The translations under genes were made by a program, and so were the position numbers. The notes under the pieces are model-generated. The model did no database searches and had not been told where the DNA came from. It saw nothing but the letters and a program-made list of their open reading frames with translations. From NCBI RefSeq assembly GCF_024436035.1, contig NZ_JANFNG010000048.1:1-36194 (forward strand): a DNA stretch of 36,194 nucleotides, written 5' to 3'. This stretch comes from Streptomyces humicola (GTDB lineage: Bacteria > Actinomycetota > Actinomycetes > Streptomycetales > Streptomycetaceae). Of this stretch, positions 1-8,400 are shown one piece after another (positions within the stretch are counted from its first letter, which is position 1; each line of letters begins with the position of its first letter).

Positions 1-1081
1 CACCCTTGAGCACACCCGCCTGCAGCGACGCACCCACCGCGACGACCTCGTCCGGATTGACGCCCTTGTGCGGGTCCTTGCCCGTGAGCTCCTTGACCAG
101 GTCGGCGACGGCCGGCATACGGGTCGAGCCGCCGACCAGGATGACGTGGTCGATGTCTGAGACAGCGAGCTTGGCGTCCTTGATGGCGTTGTGGAACGGG
201 GCGCGGCAGCGCTCCAGCAGGTCGGCGGTGAGCTGCTGGAACTGCGCCCGGGTGAGCTTCTCGTCCAGGTGCAGCGGGCCCTCGGCCGACGCGGTGATGT
301 AGGGCAGATTGATCGAGGTCTCGGTGGAGCTGGACAGCTCGATCTTCGCGCGTTCCGCGGCCTCGCGGAGCCGCTGCAGCGCCATCTTGTCCTTGGACAG
401 GTCGATCCCGTAGGCGTTCTTGAACTGCTTGACGAGATGGTCGACGATCCGCTGGTCCCAGTCGTCACCACCGAGGTGCGTGTCGCCGTTGGTGGCCTTC
501 ACCTCCACCAGGCCCTCGCCGATCTCCAGCAGCGACACATCGAAGGTGCCGCCACCGAGGTCGAAGACGAGGACCGTCTGGTCGTTCTCCTTGTCCAGCC
601 CGTAGGCCAGGGCAGCGGCGGTTGGCTCGTTGATGATCCGCAGGACGTTGAGGCCCGCGATCTCACCGGCCTCCTTGGTCGCCGTGCGCTGGGCGTCGTT
701 GAAGTACGCCGGGACGGTGATCACGGCGTCGGTGACGTCCTCGCCGAGATACGACTCGGCGTCCCGCTTCAGCTTCTGCAGCACACGGGAGGAGATCTCC
801 TGGGCCGTGTAGCGCTTGCCATCGATGTCCCCGGACTCCGGGAAGCGCCATCCGGACTCGCCCATGTGGCGCTTGACCGAGCGGGCGGTGCGGTCGACGT
901 TGGTGACGGCCTGGCGCTTGGCGATCTCGCCGACGAGCACCTCGCCGCTCTTGGCGAAGGCCACCACGGAGGGTGTCGTCCGTGCGCCTTCCGTGTTGGT
1001 GATGACCGTCGGCTCGCCGCCCTCCAGGACGGACACCACGGAGTTGGTCGTGCCGAGGTCGATGCCGACCGAGCGCGCCAT
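1..1081 (-). CDS. dnaK: Chaperone DnaK (Hsp70), 5' part, cut by window edge
   Basis: ATP-dependent Hsp70 chaperone that binds and refolds unfolded proteins with DnaJ and GrpE in the cytoplasm. The first 360 residues are present, covering nearly all of the nucleotide-binding domain. Visible motifs are GIDLGTTNS near residue 6, the phosphate-2 loop [12 protein letters not shown], and the adenosine motif [12 protein letters not shown]. The substrate-binding domain lies outside the window. The ATG at 1081 follows a strong purine-rich ribosome site (GGAGGGAGGAG). No HAIR element (CTTGAGT-N7-ACTCAAG) is visible upstream, although streptomycete dnaK operons usually have one. I see no grpE or dnaJ before the start, and downstream genes are not visible. 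It is therefore probably a secondary dnaK paralogue under other stress control; the Hsp70 identity is very secure. Confidence 0.97.
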   Translation of the reverse strand, partial: MARSVGIDLGTTNSVVSVLEGGEPTVITNTEGARTTPSVVAFAKSGEVLVGEIAKRQAVTNVDRTARSVKRHMGESGWRFPESGDIDGKRYTAQEISSRVLQKLKRDAESYLGEDVTDAVITVPAYFNDAQRTATKEAGEIAGLNVLRIINEPTAAALAYGLDKENDQTVLVFDLGGGTFDVSLLEIGEGLVEVKATNGDTHLGGDDWDQRIVDHLVKQFKNAYGIDLSKDKMALQRLREAAERAKIELSSSTETSINLPYITASAEGPLHLDEKLTRAQFQQLTADLLERCRAPFHNAIKDAKLAVSDIDHVILVGGSTRMPAVADLVKELTGKDPHKGVNPDEVVAVGASLQAGVLKG

Positions 1082-1134
1082 GACAGCTCTCCTCCCTCCG
1101 CAGGGGGCTGCGGACAGGACCTGCCTACGACACC

Positions 1135-1163
1135 TGCATAGAACGCGGAACATTTGCCGTCAA
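1135..1163 (-). promoter_or_regulatory. HrdB-type promoter candidate for dnaK
   Basis: On the minus strand TTGACG (1163-1158) is followed by a 17-bp spacer and TATGCA (1140-1135). The -35 is good and the -10 is weak. A start point near 1128 would give a leader of about 47 nt. It could act together with the SigB-like element just upstream. Confidence 0.35.
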
Positions 1164-1172
1164 GCCGTCGGA

Positions 1173-1199
1173 ATACCCACCAGTCGGTTGGAAGGGAAC
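1173..1199 (-). promoter_or_regulatory. SigB-like promoter candidate for dnaK paralogue
   Basis: Read on the minus strand, GTTCCC (1199-1194), a 15-bp spacer and GGGTAT (1178-1173) resemble the streptomycete SigB/SigH-family pattern (GTTT-like -35, N14-16, GGGTAT/C). It lies about 90 bp upstream of the dnaK start. Pattern match only. Confidence 0.4.
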
Positions 1200-1289
1200 C
1201 ATCGAGGCCCGGCGGTTGTGGCGGTCTCATTCGGGTGACCGCGGCGCCGCATCGGTTATCCGTCGGGGAGCCTGCTCGTTGAAGCCTGC

Positions 1290-1538
1290 ATGACTGCGAC
1301 GACGCAGACACAGGTCATCTGGCGCCCGGCGCCCGCGGGACCTCCTCCGTCCGCCGCGCCGACGCCGGACACTCCGATCTATACGGCGCTTGTGCGGTAC
1401 TGGCGGGACGAGGGGCGGTGCCTGCCCGGCGAGCGGGACGACGAGTGGGCACAGCTGATGAGCCGGCCCGCCTGGCCCGCGGATTGGGCGTCGGGCAAGC
1501 GCGTACCGGCCGCCCGGCGCTCGCTCTCGGTGCGCTAG
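1290..1538 (+). CDS. Small conserved-type hypothetical protein, 82 aa
   Basis: Protein of unknown function. Third codon positions are almost all G or C, which argues for real coding. The N-terminal third is rich in Pro and Ala. The middle part (around TALVRYWRDEGRCLPGE, residues 32-48) is amphipathic and rich in Trp, Arg, Asp and Glu. There is no signal peptide, membrane segment or Cys motif that would point to zinc binding. A weak GAAG ribosome site sits 6-9 nt before the ATG. It is divergent from dnaK across about 200 bp, and no clear plus-strand promoter was found. It could be a small regulatory or structural protein; I do not recognise a family. Confidence 0.6.
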   Translation: MTATTQTQVIWRPAPAGPPPSAAPTPDTPIYTALVRYWRDEGRCLPGERDDEWAQLMSRPAWPADWASGKRVPAARRSLSVR

Positions 1539-1609
1539 GCGGGGCCGCCCACGGAATCCTCCGCTGGATTTTCTCCGCGTCTCGCCGCTCCGGCCGCTCC
1601 GGGAAATTT

Positions 1610-1625
1610 ACCTGACGTGTCAGGT
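1610..1625. promoter_or_regulatory. 16-bp palindromic operator ACCTGAC-GT-GTCAGGT
   Basis: Perfect inverted repeat of 7-bp arms around GT, 48 bp before the start of the NmrA-like gene. Its size and symmetry suit a MarR or TetR dimer. The MarR gene is the second gene of the same unit, so autoregulation is the simplest reading. The 70 bp before it (1539-1609) show nothing else. Confidence 0.6.
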
Positions 1626-1673
1626 GTTTGAGGCTGGTGTCAGCACCTCCCTCATACCTTCGCGAGGTTTTCC

Positions 1674-2318
1674 ATGAAGATCCTTCTCTTCGGTGCCACC
1701 GGCATGATCGGCAGCCGCATCGCTGCCGAGGTGCTGCGGCGCGGCCATGAGATCACCGCCGCCACCCGTTCCGGCAAGGCTCCCGGGCTCGACGACGCGA
1801 AGGCGGCCGTCGTCTCGGCGGACGTCTCCGACGCCGGGAAGGTCGCCGAACTCGCCACGGGTCACGACGCGGTGGTCTCGGCGATCGCGCCGCCGCGCGA
1901 CGGATCCGAGCCGTCCGGCCCGCTGCTCGCCGCCTACCGCGCGCTGATCGAGGGTCTGCGCTCCTCCGGCGTGCGGCGCGTGGTCGTCGTCGGCGGCGCC
2001 GGCAGCCTGCAGGTCGCTCCGGGCCAGGCCCTGGTGGACTCCCCCGGCTTCCCGGACGCTTACAAAGGCGAGGCGCTCGCCCATCGCGAGGTGCTCACGC
2101 TCTTCCGCGGCGTCGACGACCTGGACTGGACTTATCTCTCCCCCGCCGCTGAGATCGCCCCTGGTGAGCGCACGGGCGTCTTCCGGACCGGCGGCGACCA
2201 GCTGCTGGCCGACGCCGAGGGGCACAGCCGCATCAGCGCCGAGGACTACGCTGTGGCGCTGGTCGACGAGGTGGAGAAGGGTGAAGCGGTGCACCGCCGC
2301 ATCACCGTGGCGTACTGA
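1674..2318 (+). CDS. NAD(P)-binding NmrA/SDR-type oxidoreductase
   Basis: Atypical short-chain dehydrogenase of the NmrA / YwnB-like group with a single Rossmann fold. The dinucleotide loop is at the extreme N-terminus (GATGMIGSRIA, residues 8-18). It is followed by an Arg-containing segment after beta-2 (ATRSGK) that favours NADP. The middle carries VVVVGGAGSLQV and the C-terminal region EDYAVALVDEVE, both typical of the family. At 214 residues it is full length for the compact subgroup. Substrate is unknown; relatives work as quinone or flavin reductases or as redox sensors. A 21-bp gap and a shared upstream palindrome link it to the MarR gene, so it is probably the enzyme induced when MarR is released by an electrophile or oxidant. 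Confidence 0.88.
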   Translation: MKILLFGATGMIGSRIAAEVLRRGHEITAATRSGKAPGLDDAKAAVVSADVSDAGKVAELATGHDAVVSAIAPPRDGSEPSGPLLAAYRALIEGLRSSGVRRVVVVGGAGSLQVAPGQALVDSPGFPDAYKGEALAHREVLTLFRGVDDLDWTYLSPAAEIAPGERTGVFRTGGDQLLADAEGHSRISAEDYAVALVDEVEKGEAVHRRITVAY

Positions 2319-2339
2319 CACACGCCGTAGGGGGCACGG

Positions 2340-2828
2340 ATGGCAAGGCGCCCGATCAGCACCGCGGCGGAGGCGGCGGCAGATCACCGGATCCGGGCCT
2401 TCGGCGTCCTGCTGACCACCGCCGGGATGCTGGAGCGTCTGGCGGGAGCCGTCATGGAGCGGGAGTGCGGCATCTCGCACGCGATGTTCGAGGTGCTGCT
2501 CCATCTCGCCGAGCACCCGGAGGGCCTGCCGATGGGGGACGTCTCCCGTCGGCTGGTCCTCACCAGCGGCGGCGCCACCCGGCTCATCGGCCGGATGGAG
2601 GCGGCGGGCCTGGTACGGCGCGAGCCGTCGCACGAGGACCGCCGCAGCACCATCGTCTCGATGACCGAGCGCGGCGAGCAGACGCTCGTGGACGCCGCGC
2701 GCGTGCACGTACGCACCCTCGACGAGCACGTGTACCAGCCGCTGACGCAGGCCGAGGCCGCCGCGATGGTCAGCGCCCTCGACCGGCTCGGCACGCACGC
2801 CCGCGAGGTCCTGCCGCCGCTGGGCTGA
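2340..2828 (+). CDS. MarR family transcriptional regulator
   Basis: Dimeric winged-helix repressor of 162 residues. The helix-turn-helix lies around residues 60-88 (LPMGDVSRRLVLTSGGATRLIGRM) and the wing follows with the hallmark basic turn HEDRRSTIVSMTERG. The flanking N- and C-terminal helices form the dimer interface. It has no Cys at the positions used by OhrR-type sensors; the one obvious Cys is in ECGISH, near residue 42. A strong ribosome site (AGGGGGC) precedes the ATG. It is co-oriented with the oxidoreductase 21 bp upstream and probably controls both genes through the palindrome at 1610-1625. Ligand unknown. Confidence 0.93.
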   Translation: MARRPISTAAEAAADHRIRAFGVLLTTAGMLERLAGAVMERECGISHAMFEVLLHLAEHPEGLPMGDVSRRLVLTSGGATRLIGRMEAAGLVRREPSHEDRRSTIVSMTERGEQTLVDAARVHVRTLDEHVYQPLTQAEAAAMVSALDRLGTHAREVLPPLG

Positions 2829-2840
2829 GCACGTTCATCG

Positions 2841-3899
2841 TCACCCCACGTGGTGGGCGAGGAGTGCATGCGGGTCGGCTCCGTCGCGATCCGAGGTCGG
2901 GTCGGCGTGCACGAGGGCGGCCGTCAGCCGCGGTACGGCGTGGAGCAGAGCGTGCTCGGCGTCGACCGCGACGCGGTGGGCGCTGCGGACGCTCAGCTCG
3001 CCGTCGACGACGATGGCGACCTCCGCGCGCAGCTGGTGACCGATCCAGCGCATCCTCAGCTCGCTGAACTCCACCACGCCCGGCACCTGGCGCAGCGCAT
3101 CCTCGGCGCGTCCGACAAGCGCGGGATCGACGGCGTCCATCAGCCGTCGGAACACCTCACGGGCCGCGTCCCGCAGCACCAGAGCAATGGCGACGGTGAT
3201 CAGCAGGCCGACAACCGGGTCCGCCGCCGGCACGCCGAGCGCCGCTCCACCGGCGCCCAGCAGCACGGCGAGTGAGGTGAAGCCGTCGGTACGGGCGTGC
3301 AGTCCATCGGCGACGAGCGCCGCGGAACCGATCCTGCGACCGGTGCGGATGCGATAGCGGGCCACCCATTCGTTGCCGGCGAAGCCGACGAGCGCCGCTG
3401 CGGCCACCGCGGGGAGGTGAGTGATCTGCTGCGGGTGCAGCAGCCGCCCGAACGCCGTCCAGGCAGCGAGCACCGAGGAGGCGGCGATGGTGGCCACGAT
3501 GACGATCCCGGCCAGGTCCTCGCCGCGCCCGAAGCCATAGGTGAAACGCCGGGTCGCCGCCCGCCTGCCGAGCAGGAAAGCAACGCCCAGGGGCAGTGCG
3601 GTCAGGGCGTCGGCGGCATTGTGGACGGTATCGCCGAGCAGCGCGACGGATCCCGAGAGCGCCACGACGACGGCCTGGACGACGGCCGTCGCGCCGAGGA
3701 CGGCGAGCGAGAGCCACAACGTCCGCATGCCCTCGGCCGAGGACTCCATCGCCGGGTCGGTCCGGTCCGCCGCGTCATGGCTGTGCGGGGTGACCAGGTG
3801 TACGACGCGGTGGCGCAGCCGAGCCCAGGGCGTCGCCGAGGCCGGGTGCGAGTGCGCAGGTGTGCGGTTGTGCGCGTGGATGTGCGGGTGATCGGTCAC
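2841..3899 (-). CDS. Cation diffusion facilitator (CDF) metal efflux transporter
   Basis: Proton-coupled exporter of divalent metals, most likely Zn2+, in the cytoplasmic membrane. With the GTG start at 3899 it has 352 residues. A His-rich N-tail (HIHAHNRTPAHSH) comes first, then six membrane helices, then a ferredoxin-like C-terminal domain (about residues 275-340). The transport site is complete: D90 and HxxxD at 93/97 in TM2, D198 and HxxxD at 201/205 in TM5. The ORF can be extended to an ATG at 3983, but that would overlap the divergent arsR start and lie upstream of the predicted transcription start, so I prefer 3899. It is divergent from the ArsR gene, which probably represses it. The Zn2+ assignment is inferred from the His/Asp pattern; Cd, Co or Ni are possible. 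Confidence 0.9.
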   Translation of the reverse strand: MTDHPHIHAHNRTPAHSHPASATPWARLRHRVVHLVTPHSHDAADRTDPAMESSAEGMRTLWLSLAVLGATAVVQAVVVALSGSVALLGDTVHNAADALTALPLGVAFLLGRRAATRRFTYGFGRGEDLAGIVIVATIAASSVLAAWTAFGRLLHPQQITHLPAVAAAALVGFAGNEWVARYRIRTGRRIGSAALVADGLHARTDGFTSLAVLLGAGGAALGVPAADPVVGLLITVAIALVLRDAAREVFRRLMDAVDPALVGRAEDALRQVPGVVEFSELRMRWIGHQLRAEVAIVVDGELSVRSAHRVAVDAEHALLHAVPRLTAALVHADPTSDRDGADPHALLAHHVG

Positions 3900-3938
3900 G
3901 GACTCGTTCGCACCTTCCGTGCTTGGCCTCCGGCGAGC

Positions 3939-3967
3939 TGGACACCAGGGCGCCTCGCTCTCATTAT
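3939..3967 (+). promoter_or_regulatory. arsR promoter, leaderless
   Basis: TGGACA (3939-3944), 17-bp spacer, CATTAT (3962-3967). The expected start point, seven bases on, is the A of the ATG at 3974, so the arsR transcript is probably leaderless. On the opposite strand the same AT-rich spot reads CATAAT (3968-3963), a good -10 for the divergent CDF gene. Confidence 0.6.
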
Positions 3968-3971
3968 GTAC

Positions 3972-3989
3972 GCATGAGTGCACGCATGC
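3972..3989. promoter_or_regulatory. ArsR/SmtB-type operator candidate
   Basis: GCATGAGTGCACGCATGC is an 18-bp near-perfect palindrome (16 of 18 positions symmetric). It covers the arsR start point and sits upstream of the CDF -10. A bound dimer would block both divergent transcripts. Confidence 0.6.
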
Positions 3990-4330
3990 ACCTATCAGAT
4001 GCGCACGGTGTGCAGGAGCCCGACGACGGCGAACGGCTTGCCGTCGCCGTGGAGGTGCTGGGGCTGCTCGCCGACCGCACCCGCCTTGCCCTGCTGCGGC
4101 GGCTCGGGGAGGGCGAGGCGGACGTCGGCACGCTCACCGAGGCGTGTGGCGCGGCGCGCCCGTCGGTCAGCCAGCACCTGGCACGGCTGCGTCTCGCCGG
4201 GCTCGTCACCACACGCAAGGAGGGGCGGCGCGTCGTGTACGCCCTGCGCCACGGACACCTGCGGCGCCTGGTCGAGGAGGCGCTCAGCGTCGCCGACCAC
4301 CGGATCGGCCACCTCCCGCCGCACGACTGA
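3974..4330 (+). CDS. ArsR/SmtB family metal-responsive repressor
   Basis: Winged-helix metal sensor, 118 residues from the ATG at 3974. That start is chosen because the predicted transcription start coincides with it; an internal ATG at 3986 is the alternative. The DNA-binding part runs LADRTRLALLRRLG, then the recognition helix SVSQHLARLRLAGL and the wing KEGRRVVYAL. The C-terminal alpha-5 helix has a partial SmtB/CzrA-type site. In HGHLRRLVEEALSVADHR the ligand-like positions 0, 2 and 16 are His, while position 13, normally His, is Val. There is no CxC motif of alpha-3 arsenic or cadmium sensors. Its divergent neighbour is the CDF pump, so it most probably derepresses efflux when Zn or a related metal is in excess. 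Confidence 0.9.
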   Translation: MSARMHLSDAHGVQEPDDGERLAVAVEVLGLLADRTRLALLRRLGEGEADVGTLTEACGAARPSVSQHLARLRLAGLVTTRKEGRRVVYALRHGHLRRLVEEALSVADHRIGHLPPHD

Positions 4331-4343
4331 CCCGCTCACGCAC

Positions 4344-4655
4344 TCACCTCCGCGACGACGGCTCCAGGTCCTCGCCCGACGGGGCGGCGCCGCGGGACTG
4401 CCGGACGAGCCGGACCGCGAAGGGCAGCGCCAGCTGGACGAGCACCCCGGCGCCCGTGCTTGAGGCGACACCGCCGACGATGGGCTCGATGCAGGCGGCG
4501 ACACCCCGCAGCGCGCCGGGGCCGCACAGCCCGGACAGCCGCCGGACCTGCCGCGCCGCGGGGCGGACGAGGCCTGCGACGGGGACGTCGGGGACGGAGA
4601 GGGTCAGGGTGCGGTCGGCGGCGCCGGCACGCGGCCAGGTCATTTCGATGCGCAT
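4344..4655 (-). CDS. Hypothetical protein, 103 aa
   Basis: Unknown protein convergent with arsR, stop codons only 13 bp apart. I chose the ATG at 4655 because GGGGAG lies 7 nt before it; a longer reading to 4676 lacks such a site. The N-terminal half has a beta-rich look (MRIEMTWPRAGAADRTLTLSV). The middle contains a Cys pair region (GLCGPGALRGVAACIEP) and a Gly/Ser/Val-rich stretch with a weakly hydrophobic helix (GAGVLVQLALPFAVRLV, about residues 70-86). The C-tail is basic and polar. It may be peripheral to the membrane. No family recognised. Third positions are G/C-rich, so it is likely real. Confidence 0.5.
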   Translation of the reverse strand: MRIEMTWPRAGAADRTLTLSVPDVPVAGLVRPAARQVRRLSGLCGPGALRGVAACIEPIVGGVASSTGAGVLVQLALPFAVRLVRQSRGAAPSGEDLEPSSRR

Positions 4656-4928
4656 CGCGGATCTCCCCATTCGCACACGTCGGCACGCCTCCCGCGGTGA
4701 ACGGAAGGGCGGCGGACAAGGACTCGGTCAGCGAGGGCGCGACGCCGTACGGCGTATTCCACGCACGGCGCTTCCCCTGTTGGGGCGCTGACATATGTCG
4801 AGAATCAAGGTGTTTGACGTAGGTTGTTTACACAGATCCGGAAAACACCAGGGGTGGCATAGATGAACACCAGCGGGCCGCCTCATGTCGGACGGCGTGT
4901 TCCGTTGCGGCCCGCGAACGGAGACATC
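4656..4928. other. 273-bp intergenic region with two palindromes
   Basis: Divergent region before the 103-aa gene (minus) and the basic-tailed protein (plus). It holds a perfect 14-bp palindrome ACGCCGTACGGCGT (4742-4755) and a 10-bp palindrome GACATATGTC (4790-4799). An AT-richer stretch (4801-4850) contains TTGACG at 4814-4819 and GTTTAC at 4827-4832. This is the likely promoter zone for the P-type ATPase unit, but I could not fit a convincing -10. Confidence 0.35.
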
Positions 4929-5435
4929 ATGAGCACAACCACCGCAACTTCCACGTCGCAGACGGCATCGAAATCAGGGTCCTCGTCAGGACCGGCCAAA
5001 TTGCTGGCACATCCGGTCGACACGATGACGGCCGCGGTGGACCACATGCCCGGCGCCTCCGTCTTCAAGGGCGTCGCCAACGGCGTGCTCGACACGGTCG
5101 GGATCGTCTCGCCGCACGCCCGTCGCGTCGCGGCCTATGCAGGGGTCGGCCTGCTGGGTGCCGCGGGCATCGTCGAATGGCCGGTGGCGGCGGTAGGCGC
5201 CGCGGTCGTGTGGCTGACGCAGCAGCGCCCCAAGGAGGCCGAGGCCGCCGCGTCGGCGGCCGCCGGACACGGAACAGGAGCGTCCAGGACAGCCAGGACG
5301 AGGCCGAGCAGCGGCGCCGCGGCGAAGAAGGCGAAGACCGGTACGAAGGCCTCGTCCGCCGGCGGCCCTGGCCGCCGGACGACGTCGAGCCGCAAAACGT
5401 CGTCGGGCCGCACCGGGTCGGGCCGGCAGGCCTGA
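4929..5435 (+). CDS. Ala/Lys-rich basic-tailed protein upstream of P-type ATPase
   Basis: Unknown 168-residue protein. The ATG at 4929 has a good GGAGA ribosome site; an upstream in-frame ATG at 4863 has none. A Ser/Thr-rich N-terminus (1-20) is followed by a segment ending in a hydrophobic stretch (VAAYAGVGLLGAAGIVEWPVAAVGAAVVWL, about 67-96), enough for one or two membrane passes. The C-terminal 60 residues are disordered, rich in Ala, Lys, Arg, Ser and Gly, and resemble histone-H1-like tails. The gene ends 46 bp before the giant P-type ATPase, whose own N-terminus has a similar Ala-rich amphipathic region. An accessory or anchoring role for the ATPase is inference only. Confidence 0.75.
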   Translation: MSTTTATSTSQTASKSGSSSGPAKLLAHPVDTMTAAVDHMPGASVFKGVANGVLDTVGIVSPHARRVAAYAGVGLLGAAGIVEWPVAAVGAAVVWLTQQRPKEAEAAASAAAGHGTGASRTARTRPSSGAAAKKAKTGTKASSAGGPGRRTTSSRKTSSGRTGSGRQA

Positions 5436-5481
5436 CGCCGGACAGCACTGGGGGCCGCTGCCGATACCGCGAAGGTGACAG

Positions 5482-8400
5482 ATGGTTCTGCGCTTGCTCA
5501 CACGCTTGTCGGCGACGGGGCTCGATCTCGCGCTCGCAGCTCCCGCCCAGGCCGCCCGCCACACGGTCCCGCACGCGGGGGCCACCGTGCGTACCGCGGC
5601 CGGCATCGCCGCCGCCGGCATGCGCACCACGGCGAGCGGTGCGGCGGCCGTGTCGTCCACGGCGGTGCGCATCGGGCGCGTCGCCCGCAACGCCGTGACA
5701 CCCAGCCGGGCATACTGGCATGCCGGTTCCCGTATGCACCTTCCGCTGCGCCCGCGGCCCGGCGCCGCCGCACGCGACGCGCACGCCATCGAGGCGGCCG
5801 CCCGGAAGGTCGCCCTCGCACTCGCCGAGCATCCCGACGTGGTGACCGCCTACTGGGACGGCGGCCTGGCGCGGCTGGTGATCCAGCTGACCGAGGACGC
5901 GGCCACCGACGACATCGCCGACAGGGCATCCGAGGTCGCCAAGGAGCACGAGCTCGAACGCCCCGACGAGCAGGTGCTCGAACGCGTCCACCCCGGCCAC
6001 GCCGGAGGCGTGCGCGCCGGTGCAATCGCCCTCGCATGCGATGCCGTGGGCATCGCCACGGCGATGACGGCGCGTACCACCGGCATGAAGAGCTCTCCAC
6101 GGCTGGTCACCGCGCTGGTCACCGTGTTGCGTGAGGACTCCCGCGTACGGACCGAGCTGCGACGCAGGCTCGGCGCCACGGGCGCCGATCTGGTGCTGGC
6201 CACCGTCCACGCGGCGGCTCACGGCTTCGGCCAGTCGCCCACCGCCCTGGTGCTCGACGCGGCGCTGCGCACCGGCCAGTTGGCGGAGGCCTTCGCGCGC
6301 GCCGCCGCCTTCGACTCCGCACACGACTCCCTCTGCGCGCCCGGCCGGCTGAGCCTGGGCGGGCGAGAGGTTCCCCGTCCGGCGCTCCGCCCGAACCCGG
6401 GCGAGGAGTACGCGGACCAGGCGGTGAGCGGAAGTCTGATGGGCGCCGCGGCGACGCTGTTGTTCACCCGTGACGTGGGCGAGGCGGCCGAGGCGGTGCT
6501 CGCCGGCTCGCCGAAGGCGGCGCGGTACGGGCCCGCGGCGTTCACCGCGGCACTCGGCAGCGCACTGGCCCGTGGCGGGGTGCTGGTCCGCGACGTCGAA
6601 CGGCTGCGGCAGTTGGAGACAGTCGACACCGTGGTGCTGCATCCGGAGGCTCTGCGCAGCAGACGGCGCACGGTGCTCGACGTCCATCCCACCACGGACA
6701 CGTGGGATCACGACCGGCTGTGGCACGCGACGGCCGCAGCGCTCCGCGCGCCCGACGAACCGCCGCCCGCGAACGGCCCGCGGCTGTCGCTGCGCCCGGT
6801 GCCCGATGAGGGGGCGTCGCAGACGGGGATGATGATCGCGTCGGCGGACGGCGCGGACGTGGGGACCGTACTGGTCGGCTGGGAGGTCGCTCTGCTCGCC
6901 GAGGCCGCGCTGGACGCGGCGCGCCGGGCCGGCCTGCACGTCGTCGTGGTGGACGACGCCTCGCTCGGCGACTTCGGCGCGATGGCCGACGAACTCGTCC
7001 CGGCCCGGCGGCCGTTGGGCGATGTCGTACGCGAGCTGCGGGCATCGCGACGCGGCGTGCTCACGGTGGTGCGGATCCCGGGCGACCACGACGGCACGGC
7101 GGGCGCCGACCCCGGCGAACTGGTCGACGGTCTGCTCGGCAGCGACATCGCCGTCTGCGTCACCGACGAGCGCAGTGCGGTGGTGTGGGGGGCTGACGTG
7201 CTCCCGCTGGGCGGGCTGGAGGGTGTGTGGCGCCTGCTGGCCGCCGTCCCGGCCGCGCGCAGCGTCGGCCGGCGTTCCAAGATCCTCGCCGAGGCGGGAG
7301 CGACGCTGGCCGGACTGCTCGTGGTGACCCGGGGCTCCCGCTCCCAACGCAGCCCGTTCTCCCTCGGGTTCCGGCTCAGCCCCGTCAACGCCGCTGCTGC
7401 TGTAGCCCTGTTGTGGGGGTGGAGATCCGCCCTCGGCGTCACCACCCGCGCAACGCCCCACCCGAGACCGCGCGTTCCCTGGCATGCGTTGCAGCCCGAG
7501 GAGGCGCTCTCCCGGCTGGCGTCCACGCCGCGCGCCGCGCCCGGCGCGCTGGACGTCGTCCGTGCCCGGCTCGGCGAGACGGCGGGCGCCGTCGCGCGGC
7601 TTCCCGTCTTCACCCCGCTGCGCGTGACGGCCCGTCTGGTGAGCGCCGTCGAGGCCGAACTGGACGATCCGCTCACCCCGGTTCTCGTCGTCGGCGCTGC
7701 CGCGTCCGCGCTCCTCGGCTCCACGGTGGACGCGTTGCTCGTCGCCGGTGCCATGGGCGTCAACGCCCTCGTCGGCGGGGTGCAACGGCTGCGCGCCGAG
7801 CGGGCCCTGTCGGCGCTCGCCGCCGGGCAGCGGCGCACGGCTCGACGCGTGGCGGGGGCGCGCAAGGGAAGGACGTCGACCGTCGAGGCCGCCAAACTGG
7901 CCCCGGGCGACGTGATCGAGTTGCGCACGGGCGACGTGGTGCCCGCCGACGCGCGGCTCCTCGACATCACCGACCTGGAGGTGGACGAGTCCTCGCTCAC
8001 CGGCGAGTCGCTGCCCTCGGTCAAGCAGCTCGCCGCCACGCCGCAGGCGGCCGTCGCGGACCGCAGCTGCATGGTGTTCGAGGGCACCACGGTCGTCGCC
8101 GGGCACGGCCGCGCCGTCGTCGTGGGCACGGGGGACGAGACGGAGGCCGGGCGGGCGGCGCACCTGGCGGCACGCACCCCGGCCGCACCCGGCGTCCAGG
8201 CACGGCTGCACGAACTGACCAGCAAGGTGCTGCCGCTCACCCTCGCCGGTGGTGCGACGGTCGCGGCTCTCTCCCTGCTGCGCGGGAGCCCGGTGCGCGA
8301 GGCCGTGCGCGGCGGTCTCGCGGTGGCGGTCGCCGCCGTACCGGAGGGACTGCCGCTGGTGGCGACGGTGGCCCAGCTGGCGGCGGCCCGGCGGCTCAGT

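Noticed and set aside
3900..3983. ATG 3983 as start of the CDF transporter
   Set aside because: It would overlap the divergent arsR start and lie upstream of the predicted CDF transcription start; GTG 3899 fits better.
4790..4799. GACATATGTC as a stand-alone operator
   Set aside because: Ten bases is too short to claim as a site; kept only as part of the intergenic note.
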